Source of the DNA: Kingdonia uniflora
Taxonomy: Eukaryota; Streptophyta; Magnoliopsida; Ranunculales; Circaeasteraceae
Assembly (NCBI GenBank): GCA_014058105.1
Contig: JACGCM010001242.1
Span: 682,001 to 746,000 of the forward strand
DNA length: 64,000 nucleotides
Direction: 5' to 3'
The notes beneath the pieces were generated by a model, which was not told where the DNA came from, did no database searches, and was given only the letters and a program-made list of their open reading frames with translations. How positions within the stretch are numbered: the first letter of the stretch is position 1; the number at the start of each line of letters is the position of its first letter. The position numbers and the translations under genes are program-made. Below are positions 35,591-47,800 of this stretch, piece by piece.

Positions 35591-36089
35591 GTTTCACATT
35601 TTAAGTTTAATTGCTCCATTTCAATGCACAATACTAACCAAAATTAGATTTCACAGGAGATGACTCACCGTAGTTGTAAAGCCCATAATTATCTATTATG
35701 TCTCTAAATTCCAGTAATCTCCTGACTATAAATTACCACTACATCAGTATAATCCCTAAATTCTAGAGTTTTGTACCCCTAAAAATTTCACATAATTCCA
35801 TACAAAAAGGGAAACTATCTCTAAATTTGAGAGAGATGAGGATGAGAAAATACTTGTAGAAAGACCAAGAATAATAACAACAACAAAAACCCAACAAATT
35901 TTTAGTGTGATATCTGACTGAGAGGGAATAAGAGTCTTCTGCTACTCCCTTCAATTACTGTGGGTATCGCAGTTCTCAGGACAAAATAATTTAGCCTCTA
36001 TTGGAAAAAATTGCAAGAAAGAGATAAAGAATGGTATGGGGGAGAGAAAGAGATAGATATGAAAGGGGGAGTGAGATAATTTATGGGAT

Positions 36090-36280
36090 TGATTTCAAAT
36101 TGTTTAAGTGAAGAGAAAGGAAGAGTGCAACGTGGCTGTCATCTAATATAAGTTTTCTACCTTATTTCCCAATATATCAAATCACCAATTTTAAGAGCCA
36201 CTCATCTAATAGAAATAAGTGGTTCCTATTGAGTGAGACTTTAGTGTCAGGTTTGTGAGTATCTCTAAATCCTCTCTCTC
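36090..36280 (-). repeat. Right terminal inverted repeat of MULE1
   Basis: The reverse complement matches the left terminal repeats at 25510 and 26000: GGATTTAGAGATACTCACAA, then TAGGAACCACT, the hairpin (36198-36222) and AAAACTTATATTAGATGACA. Similarity fades toward 35900. It is followed by a TA run. Confidence 0.82.
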
Positions 36281-36312
36281 TCATAATATATATATATATC
36301 AATAGACAGTCT

Positions 36313-36420
36313 AGATGAGAGGTATTAGAAGCATGATGTGGCGAGTGGTGACGTGGTATTTTAAAATCAATTTTTCAAATATGGCAGTGATATTTTGGCA
36401 GCTCTCTCTCATAATCTCAT
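36313..36420 (+). repeat. Left terminal inverted repeat of MULE2
   Basis: AGATGAGAGGTATTAGAAGC, then ATGATGTGGCGAGTGGTGAC and GTGGTATTTTA, pairs with the right end at 49146-49015. The right copy has about 70 extra bases near its tip, including a second GGAAGCATC, so the ends are unequal in length. Confidence 0.68.
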
Positions 36421-37657
36421 TCATCAAGACAACTCTCTCTCTTTTTCTCTCATTCATCAAGACAACTTTCTCTCTCCCTCTCTCTCTTTATCTCTCTCTT
36501 ACCAAATGATTCCTCACCCTCTCTCACTACAAAACTAATTTAGCTTGCCTTCTGTCACCCACATTATTTTTCGTAAGGTTTGTTTGTTTATTTTAACCCT
36601 GCAAAATTAAAAGGTATGATTCATTATAGTTTACAATAGTTTCTAGCCTAGAGTACCAATTTCTTATAATGGTTGTATTAGTTTTTGATTCCCCATATAT
36701 CAAATTTGTAATGGTTTATGACCTAGAGTAACAATTTCTTGCATCATTTGTAGTTTTGGATAGGTTAATTCGAAACCATAAGGATTTGGGGAAACTTGTA
36801 ATTGTAGTTATAGTTTGTAATGACTGTTTTCAAAAACACAGAATATGATTTGCATTTTGTAGTTTCAAAAATATTTTATCTAAAGACGTAATTTACGGTT
36901 GAATACATTATTATTATTATTTTTAATTTCTAGAAAGAGTATGATGTAGATAAGTACTTTACAATTTTGATGGTGCCACTGGGTATAAGTTTCAGTTATA
37001 GATCATCCCCTATTGCTTGTACTATTTAGTGTGTATAGTTTGGGTATAATGGTCCTTTCGGCTTATCTTTTCCGAAACCAATTACTTAAGAATACTTTTT
37101 CAAAACTAGATAGTTTCGAAAAGGAATTTCAAAACTTGGTGAGCATAAACTCAACGGTAACTTTCATTGATGAGGAGGAAGGTGTAAGTGTTGTTGTTCT
37201 CAGAAGTGTTGTATTTGATTATTTAGGAGAAACGCCTACAATTCCAGTAAGTTGGATTCTTTCTTCAAGAAGTTTTGAATCATATATTTTGTTTACCTTA
37301 TCCTGAGTTGTATGTTTGACTTTCGAAAGTGTCTGAACCAAAAGAAAAGAAGGCAAGGAGTTTTGAATTTATCAATTCGATTTCGAAAACTATAAAACGA
37401 TATTGTATTTTTTTTTCTTACCCTTCAGACCCCTTATAAGTAGAGTAGTTTATTTATAAGTGATGTCCTAACTGCAAACTTAAATTCATGATATAAGGGT
37501 GGTGAGATATCGGAGACATGGCAGTTTTAATGGATTGCACTGTTGGAGTGGTTGTTGCCTTCATTAAGTTTTTCCATCGCTTTATCCATGGATCGTGGGC
37601 GGTAGTGATTAAAGCCCCCTCCCTCCAAACCAACTCTGAAACAGATTGGGAGTAAAA
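36421..37657. other. Leader region of MULE2 before the transposase gene
   Basis: TC-rich microsatellite (36400-36500) followed by AT-rich sequence with scattered motif-2 half-sites (GTTTCRGTA type, for example near 37069 and 37126). An open frame at 37013-37306 has no recognisable similarity. Confidence 0.35.
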
Positions 37658-37822
37658 ATGATTTTTGCAATTTCTGAAGAAGACATACGATATGACTCGA
37701 AAGAGGAACGCCGACTAACTCTGTTCGAGGAAGAAATTATGTGGGGCACCAGGCAACCCAACTACAATGCTTATAATAGTTCAGACGATTACGAATCAGA
37801 CGATTTGTATGATAGATCTTGA
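37658..37822 (+). CDS. Small acidic ORF upstream of the MULE2 transposase, possibly its first exon
   Basis: A 54-residue frame starts MIFAISEEDIRYDSKEERRL and ends DDYESDDLYDRS. It is strongly acidic. No family recognised. It lies 0.7 kb upstream of the clear transposase similarity on the same strand, so it may be an N-terminal exon. Confidence 0.3.
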   Translation: MIFAISEEDIRYDSKEERRLTLFEEEIMWGTRQPNYNAYNSSDDYESDDLYDRS

Positions 37823-38530
37823 TATGACTACGAACATTAGGCTCTTTAAATAATTGTAATAATATCTTTAAACTATTATAATTTGCTTGGTTATGCATAG
37901 ATATCTTATTTTAATTCTGGGATTTTCTTTTATTACATTCAGCCATTTATTCCGACTGAAAGATACTAGAACCACTTTGATTGAGTCTTGATTCTCTTTG
38001 AACGAAACTACGTTGTTTCGCTTAGGTAAAGTGAAAGTAACTGTCGTTTGGAACTTCCCTACCAAAACTCATTTAGAAATCGTACTCCTCATTATGTTTG
38101 AGCTGTTTAACATGAGAAAAAATCATGAGATATTAACTTGAACTAATCATATTGCATGTTATTTTATAGGATGGGAAATTCAGATGTAGACATGTACTCC
38201 CCTGTTATTGGGGAAGGATCATCAGTCCCAAACTTCCAAGGCACGCACGTCTAAGTGGCTGGTGTGCATACTTTTGAAGGCTTTGAAGTTACTTCCAAAG
38301 CTTCGGTAGACCCCCTCGAAGTGACTATTTCATATGTTGGGAAGCAATTATATCCATTTTTGCTACCGAGTTATATTATTTATATTATGGGAAAAGTATA
38401 GGTTTCTCGATAAAGAAGAGAACTTTGAAGAAGTTGCCTCATTTGAATTTTATTAGTAGGGTGTATTTCACCTGTATATCAAGGTGTTTCGAAGAAGAAC
38501 AAGGGCAAAGAACTCGATACTAATCAGGAG

Positions 38531-40960
38531 TTGGGGAACCAACAATCATCTGAGAGAAGTCATTGTAGGGTAAACATGAATATAAACTGGCAGAAGATGT
38601 ATGAGGTGTACGAGGTCACTACTCTTTTGGACGTGCATAATCATTCCCTTGTGTTCCCACATAACCGGCACAATATGAAAGTGAACCGTAATTTCCAGGA
38701 GGCGACGAAGTGACTTTCCGAATTATTTTAGTTCCTCAATATTCGAGTAGGCAAGGTGTCAGCATTATTCCCTAAACGTACTTTTGACAAGAGGGATTTT
38801 TATAACCACACACGTAACAACAACCGAAGGCAGCTTAAGGTTGGGGACGCCCAATCAGTTTTGGGCTTCTTCATGAGAAAGCAGGCGCAAAGCCCCATGT
38901 TTTACTTTAACATACAATTTGATGAGGACAACCGTGTACCGAACTTCTTCTGGATAGATGCCCCTTCCAGGATGGCGTATGAATAATTCGGTGAGGTTAT
39001 GACATTCGATACGACATACAAGAAAAGCAAGTACAAGATGCCCTTTGCACCTTTCACATAGGTCAACCACCACTACCAAAGCATTCGGTTTAGATGTGCC
39101 CTCCTCAGGAATGAGACTGAACTATCTTTTACTTGGCTATTCAACACGTGGCTTACAGCAGTTGGCAACAAGTACCCTCGTACCATTATCATAGACCAAG
39201 ACTTGGCTATGGGTGCCGCAATTCCTAAGGTACTATTAATCTGTTATATTTTAAAATTAAACTTCATTGTTTAGTGAGAAACTTTTTTCTCCTATTTTCC
39301 CATTAAAGGTGAAAGGGACAGAAGTAGCATGGGCTGACATCGTTTTGGAATGATCGTGTCAAAAACTGTAGGAGTTTCATAAGATGAGATGCCGAAACAG
39401 TCATGTTTCGATGTACTTTGGCAAAACTTTAACCCAACTTCTAAGAGTTATGTGTGCTAATAATGTTTCGGATGTACGATTTTGAAACTAGCACTATTTC
39501 TGAAAAGAGATATCAATATTGTACAATTTTGGAATTTTTATTTCAAAATCATGACACCAAGAGTTTTTTGTCAAGTTCAATTGAATGTATTATAAAAGCC
39601 GTACTTGTTTCCACCTTTAAAGATCATAGCACTAAACTTTGATTAAATTTGTTAGATAGGTATTCCCGGATATGAAGCATAGGCTTTGTTTGTGGCGCAT
39701 CTTGCACAAGTTTGCTGAGAAATTGAATCATGTGTATAAAGAAGATTCAAAGTTTGAAAAAGATTTGTACTATATCATCTACGACACCTGTCACCCAGAT
39801 CAGTTTGCTGCCAAGTGGTACTTATTGTTGGTGGAGCACAAATTGGAAAACCACTCTTGGTTTAATACATTTTTTGAGATTAGGGAGAGATGGGTGCCAC
39901 TGTGGAACAGGGCGCACTTATTTGTAAGCCAGAGTACGACTAGCCGTATCGAGGGCACGAACCACATGTTCAAAAATTGGTTGAATGATAAGATGAATTT
40001 GTACACGTTCGTCACGAGGTACGAAGCTGCCTTGGAAGAAGCTTACAAGATGGAAAGTGATGAGGATTTTCAATCTAAGCACAAGTTTCATCAAGTAAAC
40101 CCACATAATGTTTTGTTCCCAGATGTGGCAAAGTTATACACCAGGATAATGGTCAATAAGCTGGAGCTTGAATAGAATCAGATTATTCATTTCATAACAT
40201 CAGATCTGACGATTGAGGGAAAGGTTGTTACACTAATTGTAACATCTCATGTAGGTAGGGTTGAGAAGCACAAAGTTTAATTCTACACCGAACTGAATAC
40301 GAAAAGATGTGGATGCCAATTGAAGGAGTACTTGGGCATCCCTTGTAGTCAAATTATGAAGGTATTCCATCTCTACAATATTGTCAAGATTCCCCAACAT
40401 TTCATTCTAAAGAGATGGACAGTGGGGGCAAGCGACACCCATTGGTGTTGGTGGAGGGGGGAGCATTTGAGGGGGAGCTATTAAAGGAGTCATTGCGGCA
40501 CAGCCACTTGTTTATCAAGGCTTCAAAATTGTTTGAGGTAGTGTCGAAGGATATGGGCAAATTCGAATTTGTACTTTTTAAGCTAAAAGATATTGAAGAC
40601 AATTTGCACGAATGCGAGATTGCGAAGGAGTTGCAACCTGGAACTGAACCACAACAATAAGAAACTGAAGCTGTGAAAGAATGGAAACCTCATTTTTAAA
40701 CTGAAGCAGTCACAACCTATTTTTCGACAGCACTCACAACCCCATGTTATTGAACAATCACTTTCAAATGTTGTAGATCAATCGCCTATCTTGGACCCTA
40801 AGGTGGCATAAACAAAATGTCATAACAAGGAGGATCACAAGAAGAATAGTAGGAGGTAGATGGGCATTTTGGAAAGTAGCAAGATGAAGAGGAGAAGAAT
40901 GTGCAGAGGGTGCCATACCATGTAATACCACGATAAATGTAATTGTCCAACTACGAAGAC
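38531..40960 (+). pseudogene. FAR1-type MULE transposase of MULE2, nearly full length
   Basis: Exon 1 (38531-39230) reads in one frame with four stops. It has the DNA-binding domain end (HCRVNMNINWQ, LLDVHNHSLVFPHNR), then MFYFNIQFDEDNRVPNFFW, FGEVMTFDTTYKKSKY with the first catalytic Asp, and RTIIIDQDLAMGAAIPK with the second. A GT donor at 39231 and an AG before 39660 bound an intron of about 430 bp. Exon 2 (39660-40175 open) has MKHRLCLWRILHKFAEKL and SRIEGTNHMFKNWLND with the catalytic Glu. A stop follows, then the SWIM zinc finger KRCGCQLKEYLGIPCSQ, where the final metal-binding His is Gln. After a frameshift the C-terminus is at 40415-40657, and a zinc-knuckle-like CRGCHTM.YHDKCNCP is near 40900-40950. 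Length fits the family. Confidence 0.92.
39385..39495. repeat. Motif-2 copies inside the transposase intron of MULE2
   Basis: CCGAAACAGTCATGTTTCGA at 39392-39411 and GTTTCGGATGTACGATTTTG at 39466-39485 are inverted pairs of a GTTTCG half-site. The exons on both sides lack them. Confidence 0.55.
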
Positions 40961-40979
40961 ACCCGAGTCAAGAAGTAAG

Positions 40980-42110
40980 TAGTAGAAACTATGTTATTTT
41001 TTTCCTTTTCCTTCTTGTGTATATCCTCTAGTCTAAACTAGTATCTATTTGGTTGGCATTTAATGCCAACTACTTTTTTGGTTCAAATTTATGCTTCTAA
41101 AACTCTATCAAGTTTGGCAGTACGTATTCCGAAAATGGTTAATTTCTTTAACTTGCTACTTCAAATGAATATGTCTACATCTTCTTTTTTTGGTTGGTAA
41201 AGAGGAACAGGATGAAGAAGAAGAAGAAGAAGAACAGGAAAAAGAATAGGAAGAGAAGTAGGAGGATGAGGTGAGTGATGAAGATAGCGATGATCCATAA
41301 AAAGAAATGGAAAAGACATTTTTGGCCGTGACAGTAGCCGTAGACTTTTTGTTTTACATGTTTTACATGTTTCATTTGGAATGTACTTTGTATTCGGCTT
41401 CATCCACTAGATTATATCAAGAACCTTATTGATCCAATATTTTGTTCTATATCCATGATTTCGCGATAATAGGATTGGATATCATGTTATGTCTTATGTA
41501 CTTTTATGTTTGCCATTTGGGATGTACTTGTATTGGCCTGAATCTATTAAACTGGAACGACCCTACTGTTCCAATTTTGTTTTGTATGTCATTCAATGTT
41601 AGGGAAGTGAAGTTAAATATCCAAAACATAATACTTTCATTAGTTACATGCCAAAACTATATACTTTCGATAAGAATATATCGAAACAGCAATAATTGAG
41701 GAAATTGCGGTTTCAATGGTTAATGTTTTCCTTGAAGCCCAAAAATAATTTATCCAGTGATAACATCCCAATGTCAATACATACAAAATATAGCCCACTT
41801 ATTCATATGTACATCACAATCATGAGGTTATAGAATGTATCAAAATATCATAAATAGTAGTTAATGTTTTGCCTTTAGCCAAAAAATTAGTTACTTTGTG
41901 ATTAGTCTTGAACGATGTCGTTCAAAATGTAATTATCATCCATACCTGCATCCAAAAAAAACTTCCTAAACTTTCCCATCCTTACCAAGCAATCCTTTGG
42001 CCACATTGTATCAATTACTTTGACCTTAATTTTTTGGTAGACCCTCCATACATCAGAAATGGGAGGCCACGGTGCATCTTACTTAAGAACCAACCACACA
42101 TAGCGCGAGT
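40980..42110. other. Region between the convergent genes of MULE2
   Basis: AT-rich, with an Asp/Glu-Lys coding-like purine tract at 41205-41290 (GAAGAAGAAG) and no recognisable ORF. Nothing else is seen. Confidence 0.3.
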
Positions 42111-42111
42111 G

Positions 42112-42130
42112 CCCCCCCCCCCCCCCCCCC
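42112..42130. repeat. C19 homopolymer in MULE2
   Basis: An uninterrupted run of 19 C just downstream of the 3' end of the PMD gene. Its length may be unreliable. Confidence 0.9.
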
Positions 42131-42914
42131 ATCTCTTAAAGTGGAAATCCCAATGACGGTGTGGTTGTACTTCTCCAAAATAGATCTCTGATAAGCTTCC
42201 CTCAGATCTCAATCTACCCAAGAGAAGCTCGTCTTGTCTAAACTAAGGGGCATAAATTTTAATGTCATGTGGGGGGCTATAAAGCATACAACGCGTTGGT
42301 AATGGGTGGCAAATACATGCCCCAAGTATAGGAACTCCCCATCTTTGCTAACATATCTTAGGTTGGAAACATATTTTTCGTAGCTGTGAATCCCCTCACC
42401 ATGGAATTCGCATGCCTTTCTCTTTGCCCACTGAACACATTTTTTCGATAATTTAACCACTTGTGCCACTTCACTAGTTTCAACATATCCATTTTTTCTT
42501 GGATATAATGGAATTGGTTTTTAAAAACTAATTGCACTACGTACCTGTACAAGGAGTTTTCATCATCTTGGACCATGTATATGCCCTTTAGAAGTAACCA
42601 ATCCAGTAGTGATGGAAAGAGTCTAATTTTCAAGGTGCCTAGCCTAGCCACCCTCACCTTCCTTTCCTCAATGGAAGCTTTAGCTCCCTCGATCGCTATG
42701 GTAACATCTTCAGCAGTTAAACACAATTCTTCTCCATATTTCCTGTCTGGCCCTTCCATCATGCATTCGATAACTTCCAGATGTATTACTTCTTACTCTG
42801 CCCCTTGCTGGTTGTCCCTTACAAAACTGGCTTGTGGAAATTCAAAGCCACCCACAAATCCTTTTCCCATTTGATCTAATATAGTTTATGGAAAAAAATG
42901 TCAGTAAGGGTCAA

Positions 42915-43060
42915 AATTTAGTGCTTCATAGTTTCGTTCGCATGATGCCAAAATTGACCCTGTTTTGCAAAATGTATAACAAAATGACCCCGTTTCAGTA
43001 CAGTCATACCGAAATTGCATAGTTTTGATTCACACTCCCGAAAATGAACCAAGTTGCAAA
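42915..43060. repeat. Motif-2 cluster in an intron of the MULE2 PMD gene
   Basis: TAGTTTCGTTCG, CCGTTTCAGTACAG, ATACCGAAATTG and CTCCCGAAAATG occur within 130 bp, variants of the GTTTCRGTA half-site in both orientations. Further copies lie at 43671-43700, 44390-44520, 46580-46680 and 48090-48330. Confidence 0.55.
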
Positions 43061-44585
43061 ATACAAATACCGATACTACTAAATGTTCTTAACAATACAA
43101 AAAACTAAAACTTATTGTTATGGTAGTGAAATTTCTTTAAGTAATATGTAAATGTCACTTTGAGGGAAACTTATAAATTTTTGTAACTTAATGTAAACCT
43201 CAACATACTTCTGATGTTGATGTCTTACACGAGATTCTTGGAATTCCAGACAACTTGAATTTACGAACTTGTATTCAATTTTTATTACTAATTGGGTAAC
43301 CGATAAATTAACTCACCCATTTTGCAAGTTCTTCTTTTTGTTTCCCTATTTGGAGGTTTAAGAAGTAAACCAACATTTGAAATAGCCATTATAGGTTAAT
43401 CCCAATGGAAAGCTAAAGAGGTGTTTACTTACAACTTTGAAAGGGCAATGTTTTACCTCAGTTTCTTTAGTTATGAATTAGGTTTCAATGACTTTAATCT
43501 TCCCCTTAAGATTTACCATCTCCATCAACAACTCTGTATTTTTAGTTTTCTACACTTTTAAAACATTACATAGGGTTGGTTTAGTGAATGCCTGCTAGGA
43601 TTAAGATTGTATTTTTTTCAGTCTAATGTTTTGGCGGAGAGCTCAACACAAAGTTAAGGATGGAAAATGCCAGTTTTGAAACTACGAATACTGCCATGCT
43701 GAATAGATTAATGTTTTTTATTCTAAATTTTATGGGAGGACATCCCCGGGCGCCGGATTTAGGAATTTAATACCAAGAAGTAATGTTTTACAAGAAAAAA
43801 AATAGCACTCCCATAATTTTCACATAAAACAATATGTAACCACTACTTATAGTTTCAATCAAATAATTGTAAACCTTCAAATGTTTTAATATCACAAAAT
43901 GTAAAGCAAAAACCAAACCAATGTTAGTAGTTTCAGTCAAATAGATTAACTAATTCATAAGGTGGGACTCATAAGTGATCCAGTATCAAACGTTACGTCT
44001 GTGGAGTTCACATTCATTTTCTCTAGCTCTAACTCTCTTTGCTTTAATACTTTCTTCTTATCTTGTAGTTCTTTAGCTAAACTCTCCCTTGATTCTGAAG
44101 ATTCGCTTTCATCATCATCAACCAAACCAACTTACTTCCTCCTCAACTCTCCAATTTCTTGTAATACCACTTTTCTTTCATCTTCTAGCTTCTGCTTCTC
44201 TTCCAATGCCTTCTTTAACTCATCCTCCAAAAGAAACATGGTAGCTACTTCCACCTCCAACCTTTCCTTGTAACCACTTAGACCTGCAACCTGGGTGGGT
44301 TTCCTAAAATATTGAGAAGCACATAGCATTTAGAATCACCAAAACAAAAGCAGTTATAGTACATATTCATTCAGAATGCTATTTTATTTAGTTTCAGAAC
44401 TGCTCAATCGAAACTCTTGAATTTTAAAAAATTAAAATGAAAGATGTTGAGTTTCAGTTTATTTATTTCAAAAGTCTGTCAATTTCAGTTTAGAAAAATC
44501 GAAACTGAAACTAACATTAAATCCAAAGCATAAAGGCAACAGTTAATTGCTTAAATAGAAAAAGTCATTATTAGTACTGAAGTTT

Positions 44586-44816
44586 ACCTAAATCTTCAAA
44601 GAGAATGATGGTTCTATTTCTATAGGGACAGCATCTCCCTCGGTAACCATTGACAAGATTTTTTGTTTCAGTACTGAACACTCCTCCTGAACAATCACGA
44701 ATCTAAATCTTCAAAGAGAATGATGGTTCCATTTCTATAGGAACAGCATCTCCCTCGGTAACCATTGACGAGATTTTTAGTTTCAGTACTGAACACTCCT
44801 CCTGAACAATCATGAA
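44586..44816. repeat. Recent tandem duplication of about 115 bp in the MULE2 PMD gene
   Basis: Two copies start AAATCTTCAAAGAGAATGAT at 44590 and 44705 and run through GCATCTCCCTCGGTAACCAT to CAGTACTGAACACTCCTCCT. They differ at only a few positions. On the minus strand each encodes VQEECSVLK followed by VTEGDAVPIE, a coiled-coil exon segment. The unit is not a multiple of three, so the duplication shifts the frame. Confidence 0.8.
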
Positions 44817-47800
44817 TCATCTAATAAATCAATTGTTTATAGAACTATAAAATACTAGTAACGGATACGTACCTATTCTAATAACTTCCCGGCAATCATA
44901 CGCAGTTCCATAAGTTTAATCTCTTTCTCCTCTTTGTATCTTGCAAACTCAGATTTCATAGAATCCATAACCCCCATCAAAGTAGCCAGAATCAGTGGGC
45001 CAAGAACTTTATCCTTACCATGAAGAGCCTACAAGATTTCTTCTTCAGGGGTCAAACGTATGAAGGTCACAGTCTCGAACCAAGGTATGTGCTCCAGGGT
45101 ACAGTTGGGGAATCGAGCAGTGATGTGTTGGGCACCTTCTACATCAAGGTTTATATTTTCCTTCCACTTCCCTTCGAAGAACTTGTCTTTCCATGCATGC
45201 ATGACCTTGTAGTGGGGGAACTCCCTGCATCCTGCCAAACTATCGCATTACCTTATCAGGATAGTATGCTTGCACATAATACGTATCTTGTACCATCCCG
45301 TCGAAGAAATTCAGACGTGAAATATCAAAGGCAGGCCCACGACTATCTTAGTAAGAATCCCTAACAACCTAAAATACATAATATTTTTTCAGTTATACAA
45401 ACAACATTCATGGAGTTACCTATTTATAACGCACAACTACTTCCTTCCCGACCCTGTACTTACATCCTTCGCTTTGTAGTTGTCAAGTACAATCTGTACC
45501 TCTTTCAGGCTTCCACACTTTATAAGTGGTTCATACTTTTGTTTGCCTTCCACTTGGTATAGTATGCATCACCAATGCGCACCTGAGTTTTTGGGACCCC
45601 AGGAAGCTTGGGGAAGTGGGCATAAATCAACAAAAATAACATAATTAAAAAATAATTAATCATAAAATGTTGAAATAAAATAATAGCTGATACTAAAAGT
45701 AAAGTAATTTTCCTCAAGTAGAGTTGTAAATCCTACAAATTGTCCACAGTCGTGGCCCGTTACAGACCCAAGCTCCCTACAGAGAGATGCCAAGACAGCA
45801 GTCCCCCAAGAGTAATCCAAGAGTTTGCCTAGAGCTTTGAATAGTAATAGATATTTAGAGGAGATATAAGACCCTGTCTTCATAGGGAACAATACCTGGC
45901 CCACCAAGTAAAGGAGGTAAGCCTTCACCAAAGAAATGGGATGTTTTTTCTTTCTCTTACTTCATTTATCAGCCCTTCCCTTCTTTTGGACAACCTTTTC
46001 TTTCCCTTTTCCCAATGTGGTACTACTCATCGCCGTCTGCTTCTTCAATGAGGATTCTTCTTCTAGTTTATCTTTGAAGCAATTCTCTGGCCAAGACATT
46101 TTAACTGTCAAAGCTTTACCATCTGCTTATTTGGCCTTCTTGAAATCAACCACCGATAATTTCAGCTCACTTGTAAACAAAGCCACCATATCAAATTTTG
46201 ACAACTCCGACAAATAAGTACCATCGACCCTCGGTGCCACTAGTTGCAGCACGTCCTTAGGAGGGAAGAGAGAAACTGTTGGTTTCTACATGCCACTTCT
46301 CGGCAAAGGCTGTTATCATTGGGGAGTTGTGATGATCATACAAAATTTGACCTGACCCACTCAAGATAAAGTTATCAACAAGTTCCCTTGCAGCATCACC
46401 TTCTAGCCCTACATGCCATTTGACTGGGTGGTGGTGGATTTTGTGGCATTTGCCCTCCTTCTATTCAAAGAAATGAATATATTATCATAACAATATCATA
46501 ACTTAAATTGATTATGGGTTTATCAAAATTGCATTCCTCCTATTGTTATAATGCATAGTACCCTCAAGGATCATTAATTAGTTTCGGAATACACCTAACG
46601 AAACTAGAAGACTTTTGAAAATATGTGCCGACAATAAATCAGTTTCAAAACTCCAAAACGAAATTATTTACTTTCTAAAATTTAAAACATAACTAAGATA
46701 CTCCAAAATTAAATGATAAACATCTTCCTTCACTAAAAAAAATTTTCTAGATGCCTTTAATTCAAGTTTTTCTATGCTAAACCCAAAGAAGAAAACTAAG
46801 GAATTGAAGAAGTACAAACCAATAATTGTTTAACAAACTATATAATTGTAATCAATCTCTATATCAAATGAAATGGTAATAATAATAAAAGTACGTAAAT
46901 AATTATTACCTTTCCATCCAGATATGCCTTTGCTCTATGGTACTTCCACGCTGCAAGTAAATTGGGGTCCACGGGCCTTAATTCTAAAATAGGAACAGTT
47001 GGCAAAATTGGTAAAAGAGATTGCCCAACCTCAACAATCTCATTTTCTTGACTCGGAGTCACACTCACCACAGTATTTAAACTCCCATCATCCTTGTTGT
47101 TCACACCACCAAACTCGGATAGATTATCTTCTTCATTTATATTCCCTTCTACAGCTTCATTCTCATTCCCTTCTATAGTTTTACCCTCTTTGTGAGTTTT
47201 ATTCCTAGCGTTCCCATCGCCAAGTCTAGAAGGAATCTCAATAGCATCCTCATCAATTTTAGGGGAATTTTCATTGGTTTGGCTAAATTTTTCTCCTCTA
47301 TTCTTATCCATACCCGCAAACTCGTCTTTAATACCATTCTCAGCTTGCTCTGCGGCATGCTCATCTTGCAATGGTATCTGCAATATCGCACTACCCTCAT
47401 ACTCCATATCCATCGGCTGGCCATAACCATGATCTTCAAGGTTTTGTAGGAGTTGATCGGCGTCTTCAGAGCCAGGATACTCTGCGCTTAATTTTTTTGT
47501 GGGCTCGCTGTCTGTTTTGCCCTCATTGCGATCCTTAATAGCCACCTTCCGTTTCTTACATGCAGGATTGCCAACACCTTCAATGATCGTGGCTTTAACA
47601 CGGCTTTCCTCCGCAGCCTTCCAGATTGATATTATCTATGGGGGTTTTCTTACTGTTGGCTTTTCCACAGTTTTTTTCTCAAGTGGCTTGTTCGATGTAC
47701 TTCTCATAAGGCGAGGAACACCAACTACCTTTTGCCACTGTAATTTAAACTTTTCAGCGGCTTTGGGGATAGGCTTATCCACCATAACATCCTTCCCCTT

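Larger units (their letters stand above)
26000..36280 (+). mobile_element. MULE1: Mutator-like element with PMD gene and FAR1-type transposase, convergent
   Basis: The left end GGGGAAGGATTTAGAGACA at 26000 and the right end at about 36280 are inverted repeats of at least 180 bp. Shared blocks include TAGGAACCACT, the hairpin CCACTCATCTA/TAGATGAGTGG, and GGGAAATGAGGTGGAAAACT. Both ends abut TA microsatellites, so a target-site duplication cannot be told from the simple repeat. Inside, the PMD gene runs on the plus strand (27160-31470) and the transposase on the minus strand (34330-32470). Long terminal inverted repeats, a FAR1-type transposase and an accessory gene make this a MULE. Both genes are broken. 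Confidence 0.87.

Noticed and set aside
41161..41403. Leu/Phe/Pro-rich minus-strand frames in MULE2
   Set aside because: They arise from the GAAGAAGAAG purine tract on the plus strand and carry no domain.
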